Below, in pieces: positions 46,160-58,465 of a stretch of 64,000 bases of DNA. Numbering within the stretch: position 1 is the first letter of the stretch; each line of letters opens with the position of its first letter. Origin of the DNA: Homarus americanus (lineage: Eukaryota; Arthropoda; Malacostraca; Decapoda; Nephropidae); NCBI RefSeq assembly GCF_018991925.1, contig NW_024756914.1, positions 5,183,375 to 5,247,374 on the forward strand. Reading direction: 5' to 3'. The notes under the pieces were generated by a model, which saw only the letters and a list, made by a program, of their open reading frames with translations, made no database searches and was not told where the DNA came from. The translations under genes were made by a program, and so were the position numbers.

Positions 46160-46412
46160 AATTTGTTTAAGGTGTAGAAGCTGTCGCCAACACAGTGTCA
46201 AGGAATAGTCCGAGAAAACCAAATAACTCGCCAACTGCACTGGCTAACCATTACCCCGGAACCCGATCCGCAAATCGATTAACATCCAGGTCCCCAATTA
46301 CTGCTGGGTAGACTGAGGCAAATGGTGTAAAGAAACTTGCCCATAGTTTCACCCTGCCTGGGTCCGCTCGCTTGCTAGGCGAGCATGCTGACCATTACTC
46401 CACAGGTCGCCT
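46160..46412 (-). mobile_element. tRNA-derived SINE
   Basis: The minus strand begins ggcgacctgtggagtaatgg (A-box-like), then catgctcgcctagcaagcg. It ends with ctacccagcagtaattgggg and acctgg, like the tail of the 39.4 kb SINE. It follows the LINE within the same repeat array. Confidence 0.65.
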
Positions 46413-46420
46413 TACACTAG

Positions 46421-46790
46421 TAGATAATGGAAGTAGACAAACAGTTAATAAAAGTAGACAAGTAGATAATGAAGTAGACAAGACGATAATATAGACAACT
46501 AGATAATGAAAGTAGATAAATAGATAATGAAAATAAAGAAACCTAATAAAAGTAGAGAAAGATATAGTGAAAGTAGACAAGTAGGTAATGAAAGTAGACA
46601 CAGAAAATGAAAGTAGACAAATAGATAATGAATACTTTCATTATCTATTTCATTATCTATGTGTACGCAGACAAATAGACAAAAAGTAAATAAGTAGATA
46701 CGAAAAAAAAGAACATAATGAAAGTAGACAGGTAGACAACGAAGGAAGTAGACAGGTAGACAATGACAAAACTGTAGAAAGTAGAGTAGT
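46421..46790. repeat. GTAGACAAGTAGATAATGAA repeat, right block
   Basis: Continuation of 44,825-44,924. It contains a small inverted stretch (ataatgaatactttcattat) at about 46,624-46,643. Confidence 0.85.
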
Positions 46791-47050
46791 CATAGGTAGA
46801 TAGGTGGTGCAGTACGGGTCACAGGTCAGTCACAACTATGACCTGACCTCGCCACTTGACCTCTTCACTAATTACCTTCTGACTAATTACTTTTAATGAC
46901 CAGGTAAACAAAGGCTAATTACCCACCGCCTCAGGTCCACACGTACATATATTATCCGGCTAATATACTTTTTTTCTTCATGCCACCAGAGAGAGTCAGC
47001 TGGGAGGTCCATGTGTAGAACAGTGGTGCTAAAATTCTCACCAAGGTATT
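46791..47050. other. Spacer, no recognisable feature
   Basis: Nothing recognised. Confidence 0.4.
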
Positions 47051-47054
47051 AATT

Positions 47055-47612
47055 TAACCTAAACATAACCCAACCCAACCCTACCCTAACCCAACCCAAC
47101 ATAACCCTACGCTAACCCAACCCAATCCAACCTAACCCTACCCTAACCCAACCTAAACTAACCACATTTAACCTAACTTTATTTAATTTAACCCAGTCGT
47201 AACTTGATTTAATTTAACCTAACTTAACCTAACCTACAGTCGTCTAAGTAAATCCGAACTAACTTAATGAAATTTAACCTAAACTAACCAAATTTAACCT
47301 CAATTAATTTTAACCTAACTTGCCCTAACCTAGTTTAAGTAAATCAGACCCAACTTAATGTAATTTAATTTACCCCAACTTAACCTAACATAATTAAAAA
47401 AAATTTAACCTAACCTACTCGTATTAAATCTATGTTAATGTAGTGTAATTTAACCTAACCTCAAGCTACAGAACTCTAACTTAATCTAACCCTACTAAAC
47501 CAAACCTAACTAAACCCAACGTAACTAAACTTAACCAAACTGTTCTTAACCTAACCTAACCTAACCTAACCTAACCTAACCTAACCTAACTTAACCTAAC
47601 CTAACCTAACCT
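47055..47612 (-). repeat. Degenerate TTAGG-type (CCTAA) interstitial telomere-like tract
   Basis: About 560 bp of cctaa/cccaa/ttaac variants. The perfect core at 47,547-47,612 is (cctaa)n with about 12 units. A short inverse run (ggttaggttaggtta) follows at 47,667-47,681. Confidence 0.8.
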
Positions 47613-47859
47613 GAAGATTGGGCACCCCAGTTCATTTCACCTGATTAAACACCCTAACGCTACTTGGGTTAGGTTAGGTTAGCGTCAGGGTGATTAATAT
47701 TAGGGTGAAGTAAACTGGGGAGACTATCCTAAGCTAATCTTCACGTGATTCAGTTCAGTAAATGATAATACCAGAGGCAGCAAACACTCCCAGCGACCAA
47801 CCTCCAGCCAGCGATTAATTAATAAGACAGAGTGAACGTGTCCAGCTCTTGTGGGTGAG

Positions 47860-48620
47860 GCGGGGGGTGAGGTCAGCTGTTGAGGGTGAGGAGGTGGGTG
47901 AGGTCAGCTGTTGAGGGTGAGGAGGTGGGTGAGGTCAGCTGTTGAGGGTGAGGAGGTGGGTGAGGTCAGCTTTTGAGGGTGAGGAGGTGGGTGAGGTCAG
48001 CTGTTGAGGGTGAGGAGGTGGGTGAGGTCAGCTGTTGAGGGTGAGGAGGTGGGTGAGGTCAGCTGTTGAGGGTGAGGAGGTGGGTGAGGTCAGCTGTTGT
48101 TGAGGGTGAGGAGGTGGGTGAGGTCAGATTTTGAGGGTGAGGAGGTGGGTGAAAGGGTCAGCTTGTGAGGGTGAGGGAGGTGGGTGAGAGGTCCAGCTGT
48201 TGAGGGTGAGGAGGTGGAGTGAGAGTCAGCTGTTGAGGGTGAGGGGAGGTGGGTGAGGAGGTCAGCTGTTGAGGGTGAGGAGGTGGGTGAGGTCAGCTGT
48301 TGAGGGTGAGGAGGTGGGTGAGGTCAGCTGTTGAGGGTGAGGAGGGGGTGAGGTCAGCTGGTGAGGAGAGGGGTGAAGTCAGCTGTTGAATGTGACAGTG
48401 GGTGAAGTCAGCTGCTGAGGGTGAGGAGGTGGGTGAGGTCAGCTGTTGAGGGTGAGGAGGTGGGTGAGGTCAGCTGTTGAGGGTGAGGAGGGGGTGAGGT
48501 CAGCTGGTGAGGAGAGGGGTGAAGTCAGCTGTTGAATGTGACGAGTGGGTGAAGTCAGCTGCTGAGGGTGAGGAGGTGGGTGAGGTCAGCTGTTGAGGGT
48601 CAGGAGAGGGTCAGCTGAGG
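47860..48620. repeat. 31-bp minisatellite
   Basis: About 24 copies of a unit containing gtcagctgttgagggtgagg. An approx. 120-bp segment with ggtgaagtcagctg variants appears twice (48,325-48,420 and 48,485-48,565), which shows higher-order duplication. Confidence 0.95.
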
Positions 48621-48629
48621 GTGGGAGCT

Positions 48630-49035
48630 ACCTGTGCCTAATTAGTGTTTCAACCCTCGGCCATTACGTCCTATTTACCTGTCTGGTTATTTATTCAAGC
48701 TGGGGGTAATTTAGATGTTTAATTAACTATCAAAGGCCTCCTATGGACCCGTCCAAGCACCTAGTTAAATAGTGAAGGGAATGTGATAACTAAATAGTCC
48801 CAACTACTACTACTGCTACTAATGTTCAGCCCCGTGTATAGCGTGTGTGTGTGTGTGTGTGTGTGTTGAGAGTAGATGGTAGGCTGGTTGTGGTTGGTAG
48901 CCGTAGATGTGTGTTAGCGGTTGGTTGGTTGTTGTGTTGTGGTTTTATACCCCACTTTACCTCTCTCTCTATACGGTATCTATATTTGCTTGTCTGTTTG
49001 TCTCTCTCTCTTGGTCCCACATATCAGATTTTGCA
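48630..49035. other. Spacer with (GT)n
   Basis: A (GT)n run at 48,842-48,866. No gene recognised. Confidence 0.5.
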
Positions 49036-49039
49036 TACA

Positions 49040-50355
49040 CTCACCCCTGGTGGCACCCTCAACACACACCTGGTAGGACCCTCAACACACCCTGGTGGCA
49101 CCCTCAACACACACCTGGTAGGACCCTCAACACACCCTGGTGGCACCCTCAACACACCCTGGTGGCACCCTCAACACACCCCTGGTGGCACCCTCAACAC
49201 ACCCTGAGTGGCACCCTCAACACACCCCTGGTGGCACCCTCCAGCCACACCCTGGTGGCACCCTCCAGCAACACACCCTGGTGGCACCCTCCAGCAACAC
49301 ACCCTGGTGGCACCTTCAGCACCCCACCCTGGTGGCACCCTCAGCACACCCTGGTGGCACCCTCAACACACCCTGGTGGCACCCTCAACACACTGGTGGC
49401 ACCACCAACACCCTGGTGGCACCTTCAACACACAGTGGCACCTTCCAGCACACCCTGGTGGCACCCTCAACACACCTGGTGGCACCTCAACACACCTGTG
49501 GTGGCACCTTCAACACACCCTGGTAGCACCTCAACACACCTGGTGGCACCTTCAACACACCCTGGTGGCACCCTCAACACACCCTGTGGCACCTCAACAC
49601 ACCCTGGTGGCACCCCAGCACACCTGGTGGCACCCTCAACACACCCTGGTGGCACCCTCCAACACACCCTGGTGGCACCTTCAACACACCCTGGTGGCAC
49701 CCTCAACACACCCTGGTGGCACCTTCAACACACCCTGTTGGCACCCTCCAACACACCCTGGTGGCACCCTCAACACCCTAATTGGCACCCTCAACACACC
49801 CTGGGTGGCACCCTGAACACACCCTGGTGGCACCTTCAACACACCCTGGTGGCACCCTCAACACACCCTGGTGGCACCTTCCAGCACACCCTGGTGGCAC
49901 CCCTCAACACACCTGTTGGCACCTTCAACACACCCTGGTGGCACCTTCCAACACACCTGGTGGCACCCTCAACACACCCTGGTGGCACCTTCAACACACC
50001 CTGGTAGCACCCTCAACACACCCTGGTGGCACCCTCAACACACCCTGGTGGCACCCTCTCAACACACACCCTGGTAGCACCCTCAACACACCCTGGTGGC
50101 ACCTTCAACACACCCTGGTGGCACCCTCAACACACCCTGGTGGCACCTTCAACACACCCTGGTGGCACCCTCAACTTTTCCCTAGTGGCACCTTCAACAC
50201 ACCCTGTTAGCACCCTCCAACACACCCTGGTAGCACCTTCCAACACACCCTGAGTAGCACCTCTCAACACACCCTGGTGGCACCCTCAACACGCACCCTG
50301 GTGGCACCACTCAGCACCCTGGTGGCACCCTCAACACATCTGGTGGCACCCTCAG
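49040..50355. repeat. 22-bp minisatellite
   Basis: About 58 copies of a unit containing ggtggcaccctcaacacacc. 22 is not a multiple of 3 and the unit lacks stops, so all plus-strand frames stay open. Frames of up to 366 codons are therefore artefacts. Confidence 0.96.
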
Positions 50356-50442
50356 TAAGCCATCCCAGTATTACTACACAAATATTTGTAAACTGTTCCC
50401 CAATCCAATTTTTGTGGAGCAGTAAAACCTGCGTAACAGAGA

Positions 50443-50650
<208 letters not shown>

Positions 50651-50659
50651 ATGTGGTGT

Positions 50660-51384
50660 GTTAACCTAATATTTTATAACGCACGCCTATATACAAGTAT
50701 AGTCCATGTGTATGTACAGGTACTGCATTCTAAGCATACATATATTTATAGGAAGCACTAACATATATCTTTACAAACACACACAGACGAACAGGCCACG
50801 GACCCACGTCTTGACCACCATGGATGAGGATGTCGGTGGCACTCTGGTTGCCGGTTGTTAACCCCTCACTTCTCCACCGAGACACATACCAAACTCCACC
50901 AAAAATAGTGTAAACTTATAGTGATTGATCTGTGACTGATATAAAAGGACTGGGTAATAATGTTGGACAGTGATCTAGAGGCTAGTGGTGTAGGGAGGGT
51001 CGCCGCCACTTGTGACCTTCACACGGCACCGGCTATGATTGATATGTTACATCTGCATTTTTCTGCATTACGATTCGGATTACACAATCTAAGTATAAAT
51101 ATTTTGGATTATGGTTAGGATTACAGTGTTTTTTCTTGATTACTGTACATTAAGATTATGACTGAATTGGTTTAAGTACATTTGACCTGATAACGATTTC
51201 CCTGGAGTACAATTACATTCGCGGTTACAGCTACGAGAAATTAGGTAACATTTGATTATATAGAATTAGAAAAAAAAATCAACTTCGACTAGAACTCTGC
51301 CACTCAGAGTAGTATATATCAAGATGGCGAAGGATAGGTGGAGGCACTCACTGTGGCAGGTAGTGATGATGCGTCTCAATGTTG

Positions 51385-51390
<6 letters not shown>
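50660..51390. other. No convincing gene
   Basis: A TATAAAAGG motif on the plus strand at 50,940 lies only 12 bases from a 52-codon frame, too close to drive it. Nothing else recognised. Confidence 0.4.

Positions 51391-51391
<1 letters not shown>

Positions 51392-51418
<27 letters not shown>
51392..51418. repeat. (GA)n microsatellite
   Basis: About 13 copies. Confidence 0.95.
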
Positions 51419-51421
<3 letters not shown>

Positions 51422-51509
51422 ATATGGTAAGGGATTTGGAAGTCGTTCTATTGTTGTGGTGGGCGGAGCGCTGGTGAATGGATGACAGTACGAGGATGGG
51501 TGGTAGTAA

Positions 51510-51660
51510 AGGAGGCACTAGTGTGGGTGGTAGGGTGGCACTAGTGTGGGTGGTAGGGTGGCACTACTGTGGGTGGGTGGGTGGCACTAGTATAGGTTGG
51601 AGGGGTGACTAGTTTTAGGGTTGGCACTTACTGGAGTGTGGGTGGGTGGGTGTGGCATTG
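51510..51660. repeat. About 22-bp minisatellite
   Basis: Five or so copies of ggcactagtgtgggtggtag. Confidence 0.85.
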
Positions 51661-51724
51661 ATGTGTTTGTGATGAAAAGTTTAGTGAGTGGAGGTAACAC
51701 CTGCTGTTGATGGTATTGGTATTA

Positions 51725-53280
51725 GAAGGGAGGTGGTAGTGGTGGTGGTAGAGCTGGTAGTAGTGGTGGTGGCAGCTATGGGGCGGTATGGTGGTAGCAG
51801 CTGTGGTGTGTGGTGGTAGCAGCTAGCAGAGGTGAAGTAATAATTGGTAGCAGCTGGTGGTAGTGGTGGTAGCAGCTGGTGGTAGTGGTGGTAGCAGCTG
51901 GTGGTAATGGTGAGCAGCTGGTGGTGATGGTGTGTAGCAGCTGGTGGTGAAGGTAGTCGTAGGAGGAGCTAGTGGTGGAGGTGGTGGTAGTCGTAGGAGC
52001 TAGTAGTGGTGGAGGTGGTGGTAGTCATGCTAGGAGCTTGTGGTGGAGGTTGTGTGTGGTAGTCGTAGGAGCTAGTGGTGAGGTGGTAGTGGTAGGGCTA
52101 GTGGTGGTGGTAGTAGTAGGAGCTTGTGTGGTGGAGGTGGTGGTAGTAGTAGGAGCTTGTGGTGGAGGTGAGGGTGGTAGTGGTGTTAGGAGCTAGTGGT
52201 GTGGTGGTAGTGGTGGGAGCTAGTGGTGGTGGTAGTAGTAGGAGCTGGTGGTGGTGGAGGTGGTGGTAGTAGTAGGGCTGGTGGTGGAGGTGAGGTGGTA
52301 GTGGTAGGAGCTAGTGGTGGAGGTGTGGTGGTAGTGGTAGGAGGCTGAGTGGTGGAGGTGGTGGTAGTAGGAGTTAGTGGTGGAGGTGGTGGTAGTAGTA
52401 GGAGCTAGTGGTGGAGGTGGTGGAGGTAGTAGTAGAGACTGTGGTGGTGAGGTGGTAGTAGTGGGAGGCTGGTGGTGGTGGTGAGGAGAATTTGGTAGTA
52501 GGAGGAGTTAGTGGTAGTGGTAGTAGTAGGGCTGGTGGTGGAGGTGGTGGTGAGTGAGGTAGAACAGTGGTGGAAGTGAGGTGGTAGTGGTAGGAGCTAG
52601 TGGGTGGAGGTGGTGGTAGTGGTAGGAGCTAGTGGTGGAGGTAGTGGTGAGTGGTAGGGCTAGTGGTAGTGGTAGTAGTAGGGAGCTAGTGGTGGAGATT
52701 GAGGGTGGTGATGGTAGGAACTAGTGGTGGTGGTGTGTGGGAGGTAGTGAGGTGGAGGTAGTGGTAGTGGTAGGAGCTAGTGGTAGTGGTAGTAGTAGGA
52801 GCTAGTGGTGGAGGTGGTGGTAGTGGTAGGAGCTAGTGGTGGAGGTGGTGGTAGTGGTAGGGAGCTAGTGGTGGTGGTAGTAGTACGGGAAGCTTGTGGT
52901 GGAGGTGGTGTGGTGGTGAGGGCTGGTGGTGGAGGTGGTGTGGTAGTAGGAGGAGCTAGTGGTAGTGGTAGTGGCAGCTGGTGGAATTGAGGTGGTGGTA
53001 GTAGTAGGTGGTTGTGGTGGTGGTGGTAGTGGTAGGTGGTTGTGGTGATGGTAGTAGTCGGAGGTTGTGGTGGTAGTAGTAGGGTTGTGGTGGTACTGGT
53101 GGTGGATGTGGTGGTAGTAGTAGGAGCTAGTGGTAGTGGTAGTAGTAGGAGCTGGTGGTGGAGGTTGTGGTAGTAGTAGGTGGTTGTGGTGATGGTAGTA
53201 GTTGGAGGTTGTGGTGGTAGTAGTAGGAGGTTGTGGTGGTATTGGTAGTAGGTTGTGGTGGTAGTAGGATGTTGTGGTGG
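51725..53280. repeat. GGTGGTAGTAGGAGCTAGTG satellite, left block
   Basis: About 1.5 kb of degenerate units of about 27-33 bp built from ggtggtagtagtaggagcta and gtggtggaggt. It resumes at 55,212-55,545 after a LINE insertion. Poly-Thr/Pro frames on the minus strand are artefacts. Confidence 0.93.
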
Positions 53281-55211
53281 ACGCTTCAAACGCATTTAAC
53301 ATACTTAACCGCAAGGCTGCACTGCACAACATCACGATCAAGTGTCCAAGCTTTGCAATGTATGTTGAAAACACCTATAAGAATCCATCAGACCTTTATA
53401 CAGTTAACAACAAGGCTCTAAGAGGGGATACCATCATACAGTCAACAGAGGGAACAACGCAGGGGGACCCTGTTGTAATGGCAATGTACGCAATTGGCCT
53501 ATCCGTGCTCCAACACACAATAAAATTTGAAACAACCGAGGTCAAGCAAGTGGAGTATGCTGATGACCTTACAGGAGCAGGAAAAGTGGAGGACATCAAA
53601 AAGTGGTGGGACATGGTAACATCACGAGGCCCACAAATAGGGTACTACCCAAACGCCAGCAAGTCCTTCCTCATTGTAAAGCCAGAACATTATGAACGGG
53701 CAATGGAGGTGTTCGGTGGAAGTGAGGTCAAAATAACAAAGGATGGCCAAAGACAACTAGGCGCAATAAGCGGCACGACGGACTTCAAGACCGATTAGTA
53801 ACGGGAAAGGTGAATGAATGGGTTAGGGAAATCCAAGCTCTGTCTGATATTGCTAAAACAGAGCCACATGCGGCTCTTACGGCATTTACCCATGAAGTCA
53901 AGCATTGCTGTAACTACCCTGATGCGCACTATACCTGATATCGGACCCCTCCTCCACCCTCTGGAAGAAGCTATCAGCGTCAATTTCATTCCCAAATTAG
54001 TGAAACATCTTCACCTAACCCCAGCAGAAAGATTACTCCTTGCACTACCACCGAGACTGGGAGGAATGGGATTGACCAATCCAGAGGAAAATGCTGCCAC
54101 CGAACATCAAAACTCAGTTAAGCTCAAGGCAGCCCTCACGGACCACATAATAGCTCAGAACGCAACAGGTGAGGTGGATAACAGTGAAGTAAACAAGATC
54201 CGAAGGTCCATTATGACAGAACGACAGCGCTGCCAAAGTGATAAGTTGCAGCAACTGATGCTGCAAGAACCAGAGAATTTGAAGAAAAAAAAGTAGCTAT
54301 AGAGCAGGAGGTGGGCGCCTCGAACTGGTTAACTACGTTACCGACAAGGGCAAATGGTTTCAGTCTCAATAAACAAGAATTTACAGATGCCATTGCTCTC
54401 AGGTATGGTAGGCCAGTAGAAGGTTTGGCCTCCCAATGCGTGTGTGGCTCTTCCTTTGACGTCGATCATACCATGGTGTGCAAGAAAGGGGTTTCATATG
54501 CATGAGGTAAGACGAAGTAAGGGATCTCACAGCAAATATGTTGAAGGAAATCTGCCGTGATGTCGGGGTAGAACCGACCCTCCTTCCATTGGATGGTGAT
54601 AATTTCCAACATAGGACTTCAAACACACCCAACGAAGCCCGTGTTGACGTCAGTGCTCGAGGATTCTGGACGCGGGGACAGCGAGCTTTCTTCGACATCA
54701 GGATTTTTTATCCCATGGCCGCATGTCACTGTAACCTAGCTCTCGATGCTGCACACAAGAGGAACTAGAACGACAATATAAGGGCATATGGGGAGAGAAT
54801 TCAGAACGTTGATCAAGGCAGCTTCACTCCTCTAGTGTTCACAACCTCTGGTGGGATGGCACCAAGTGCAAGATGCTTCTACGCCAGACTCACGGAGGTG
54901 ATATCCGAACAGAAGCAGCAGCCCAGAAGTTATGTTACAGCCTGGATGAGATGTCGACTGTCCTTCTTTCTCCTTAGGTCTGCTTTGTTCTGCCTCAGGG
55001 GAACAAGAGCATCGGCCCCAAAGCCGACAACAGCTGCAGATATTGACTATGAGGCTACACTCACTGAATGCAGCATAGATCTGCGGCTCAACTAACTCAA
55101 CATTGCTAGGATGGCTACTTATGTATTAGGATATTTAATATTAAGGTAATAAAATGGCGGCGAAGGTGTGGCTATTGTGGGAGGCTGAAGGCCACTCTAA
55201 AAAAAAAAAAA
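53281..55211 (+). pseudogene. 5'-truncated LINE with RT and putative restriction-like endonuclease, inserted in satellite
   Basis: The first frame starts inside the polymerase at VDASNAFN (RT motif A) and reaches VEYADDLTGAG (motif C, YADD) and YYPNASKSFLIVKPE. After a frameshift come RTIPDIGPLLHPLEEAIS and LLLALPPRLGGMGLTNPEE. The C-terminal part has a zinc-knuckle-like CVCGSSFDVDHTMVC (C-x-C-x7-H-x4-C), then VRDLTANML, ARVDVSARGFW and QRAFFDIRIFYP. That D...D pattern resembles the endonuclease of the R2/R4/Dong group. The last frame ends at 55,095 and is followed by about 100 bp of 3' UTR and a poly(A) of 13. About four frame breaks make it inactive. The sequence gttgtggtgg occurs directly at both ends. 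Confidence 0.85.
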
Positions 55212-55545
55212 GTTGTGGTGGTAGCAGCAGCAGCTGGTGGCTTGTGGTGGTAGCAGCTGATGGTTGAGGTGGTAGTAGTAGTAGTAGCAGCAGCAGCTGG
55301 TGGTTGTGTGGTAGCAGCTGGTGGTGGAGGTAGCAGCTGGAGGTGGTGGTGGTGGTAGCAACTGGAGGTGGTGGTAGCAGCTGGTGGTGGAGGTGGTTGT
55401 GGTGCTAGTAGTGATGGAGGTGGTTGTGGTGCTAGTAGTAGCAGCTGGTGGTTGTGGTAGTAGTAGTAGTAGCAGCAGCAGCTGGTGGTTGTGGTGGTGG
55501 TAGTAGTAGGAGGAGCTGGTGGCGGTGGTGGTTGAGGCAGTTGCT
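55212..55545. repeat. GGTGGTAGTAG satellite, right block
   Basis: Gtggtggtagcagcagcagc and gtagtagtagtagcagcagc units. Same array as the left block, with more GCA codon-like variants. Confidence 0.92.
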
Positions 55546-56150
55546 GGTCACTCATCGCTCAGCAGGCACGGGGAGCGGACACGAGTCGTTCCTTGGCGTC
55601 CTCAGTCACCTAGCCTCGCCTCACCTAGCCTCACCTCGTTTCGCCTCAAAGACAGGACAAGTAAATAACTCACCACCAAATTATTTCCTCGTCCAAACTT
55701 TCGTCATCGTCATCCTCGGATTTAACCAACTCACTTTATACGACAGTTTACAGTGAAGTGCGACGAACTTTACCAAGACAGACGTGACTTGATGTAAACA
55801 TTACGGAAATAATCTACAACTTAACAAACTGTGCTGCTATCGGTGCCTTTTAACGCGGCATAATTAAGTGAAATCTTTTTTTTTTACCAATTAAAAATTA
55901 AATGACCTGATTCACGTCGAATAAGATGCCAAAAAAGTATTTATTACCCAGTGTGTGAAAAAAAAAATAATGGTTCCCGCCAATGCCATCATCTGACACT
56001 GTTTGATGATTTTCCCGCCGTCATTTAGACTCCTCTACCTGGTGTGATTTTATTATTAATTTTTTTTCCGTATCTAATAACAGGTGACTGTGGCCTCGAG
56101 CGTCCTCCCCAAATTTCATTGTCGGTGACCTTTGGCAATTGTGAACAGTT
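55546..56150. other. No recognisable gene
   Basis: A short tandem of cacctagcctc at 55,607-55,638, then AT-rich spacer. Confidence 0.4.
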
Positions 56151-56157
56151 AATTATA

Positions 56158-56425
56158 GTCCATTGCGTCAGGCTTGGGTTAATTAGTCTATTGCGTCAGG
56201 CTTGGGTTAATTATAGACCATTGCGTCAGGCTTGGGTTAATTATAGTCCATTGCGTCAGGCTTGTGTTAATTATAGTCCACTGCATCAGGCTTGGGTTAA
56301 TTATAGACCATTGCGTCAGGCTTGGGTCAATTACAGGCCATTGCGTCCGGCTTGGGTTAATTATAGTTAATTGCGTCCGGCTTGGGTTAATTATAGTCCA
56401 TTGCGGCAGGATTGGGTTAATTAAC
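56158..56425. repeat. 30-bp minisatellite, GTTAA series 1
   Basis: Nine copies of a unit containing cattgcgtcaggcttgggtt followed by aattatag. Confidence 0.95.
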
Positions 56426-56625
56426 TCTGCCTGTTAATTATCATACCTAGTTAACTCAACCTGTTATCATACCTAGTTAACTCTGTTCATTATCATACCT
56501 AGTTAACTCTGTTCATTATCATACCTAGTTAACTCTACCTGTTAATTATCATACCTAGTTAACTCAACCTGTTAATTATCATACCTAGTTAACTCTACCT
56601 GTTAGTTACCATACCTAGTTAACTC
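56426..56625. repeat. 25-30-bp minisatellite, GTTAA series 2
   Basis: Seven copies of catacctagttaactctacc plus tgttaattat. Confidence 0.93.
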
Positions 56626-56739
56626 TACTAACAATTTCTAACTTGTTTATAAATTTCTAAGTATATTTTTACCCGCAGTTTACTTAATATGCTTTACTTA
56701 AACAGTTTAATTATAGCTGGTATTTTACATTATAGTTAA

Positions 56740-56945
56740 CCTCTTGAGTACAATGAATTAATTCCTTGAGTACGATGGCATAACCCCTTCAGTATAACGT
56801 CTTAATCCTCTGAGTACGACGTCTTATTTCCTTGAGTACGATGGCATAACCTCTTGGGTACGATGACTTAATTTCTTGAGTACGACGACTTAAACATTTC
56901 AGTACGATTTCTCAGGGGGTGAAACGATCGTACTCAAGGGGTTAA
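56740..56945. repeat. About 25-bp minisatellite, GTTAA series 3
   Basis: Seven to eight degenerate copies of cttgagtacgatggcataac. Confidence 0.85.
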
Positions 56946-56959
56946 TTATCGTACACAAG

Positions 56960-57990
56960 AGTTACACAAACTTAATCAAAGGGTTAAACCATCATAATGA
57001 AGGGGTTAAGCCATTGTAATGAAGGGGCTAGTTATCATAATCAGGGGGTTAAACTATCATAATCAGGGGGTTAAACCATCATAAGCCGAGGGTTAAACTA
57101 TCATAATCAGGGGGTTAAACCATCATAATCAGGGGGTTAAACCATCATAATCAGGGGTTAAACTAAATCCATAATCAGGAGGTTAAACCATCATAATCAG
57201 GGGTTAAAATCATAATCAGGGGTTAAATCATCATAATCAGGGGTTAAAGCTATATAATAGAGTTAAACTATCATAATCAGAGAGTTTAAGAAACTATCAT
57301 AATCAGGGGTTAAACTATCATAATCAGGGGTTAAACACTATCATAATCAGAGGTTAAACTATCATAATCAGGGTTAAACAGGGGGTTAAACTATCATAAT
57401 GAGGGGTTAAACTATCATAATCAGGGGTTAAACCATCTTCATCAGGGGGGTTAAACCATCATAATCAGGAGGAGTTCAAAGCCACTTCACTTAATCTTCA
57501 TCAGGGGTTAAACCATCTTCATCAGGGGTTAAACCATCATAATCAGGAGTTAAACCATCTTCATCAGGGGTTCAGGGGGTTAAGCCATCTTCATCAGGGG
57601 TTAAACCATCATAATCAGGATTAAACTATCATAATCAGGGAGGTTAAACTATCATAATCAGGGGTTAAACCATCTTCATCAGGGGTTAAACTATCATGAT
57701 CAGATGGGTTAAACCATCTTCATCAGGGGTTAAACCATCTTCATCAGGGGATTCAAACTATCATAATCAGGGGTTAAACTATCATAATCAGGGGTTAAAC
57801 CATCTTCATCAGGGGTTAAACTATCTTCTCATAATCAGGGGTTAAACTATCATAATCAGAGGGTTAAACCATCTTCATCAGAGGTTAAACCATCTTCATC
57901 AGGGGTTAAACTATCATGATCAGAGGGTTAAACCATCTTCATCAGGGGAGTTAAACCATCTTCATCAGGGGGTTAAACCATCATAATCAA
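56960..57990. repeat. About 20-bp minisatellite, GTTAA series 4
   Basis: About 48 copies of ggggttaaaccatcataatc, with a variant (catcttcatcaggggttaaa) interspersed on the right half. Confidence 0.95.
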
Positions 57991-58079
57991 GTGCTTAAAT
58001 TAACACTGGAAGGTACATAAACCCGAAGACCCTCCTAAACCACATTGTAAACACCGGCCCGAACAAGTATGCCTTTAGG

Positions 58080-58465
58080 AGGAATGGGGAGGGAGGGGAA
58101 GGGGAGGAGAGGGGGGGAGGGAAGGGGAGGGAGGGGAAGGGAGAGGAATAGGGTGAGGGAGGGAAGAGGGGGAAGGGAGGGGAAGGGAGGGGGACGGAGG
58201 GGGGGAGGGAGGAGAGAAGAGAAGAGAACAAAGGGAGTGGGAGAAAGAAGGGAGGGAGGGAGAGAGGGGGGGAATGAAACGCAGTCCGAGTAGGGGAGGA
58301 GTGGAAAGGGGGTAGAGAAAGGGAGGGGAGAGTTAAGGGCAATAGGAGGAGGAGGAAGAGGTGGAGGGAGAGGTGTAGGTGGAGAGGGGGAAGGAAGGTA
58401 AGAAAAGAAAGAGGGAGCAGAAAGCAGGAGAGAATGAAAGAGAAGAGGGAAGGAAGAAGAAGAAG
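58080..58465. repeat. Polypurine tract
   Basis: About 385 bp of almost only G and A (gggaggggaaggggaggaga). The long frames on both strands are compositional. Confidence 0.92.

Noticed and set aside
48907..50210. Overlapping plus-strand ORFs of up to 366 codons rich in WHPQHT and VAPSTHP
   Set aside because: They come from a 22-bp tandem unit that lacks stop codons in every frame. The same peptide appears in all three frames, with no conserved domain.
50776..50822. Minus-strand mini-ORF MVVKTWVRGLFVCVCL as a signal-peptide exon
   Set aside because: No downstream exon or promoter could be linked to it, and the end of the frame is a GT-repeat by-product.
50940..51118. TATAAAAGG box followed by a 52-codon ORF
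   Set aside because: The ATG lies only 12 bases after the TATA motif, upstream of where transcription would start. The peptide has no recognisable features.
52777..53374. Pro/Thr-rich ORFs on the minus strand
   Set aside because: Shadows of the GGTGGTAGTAG satellite.
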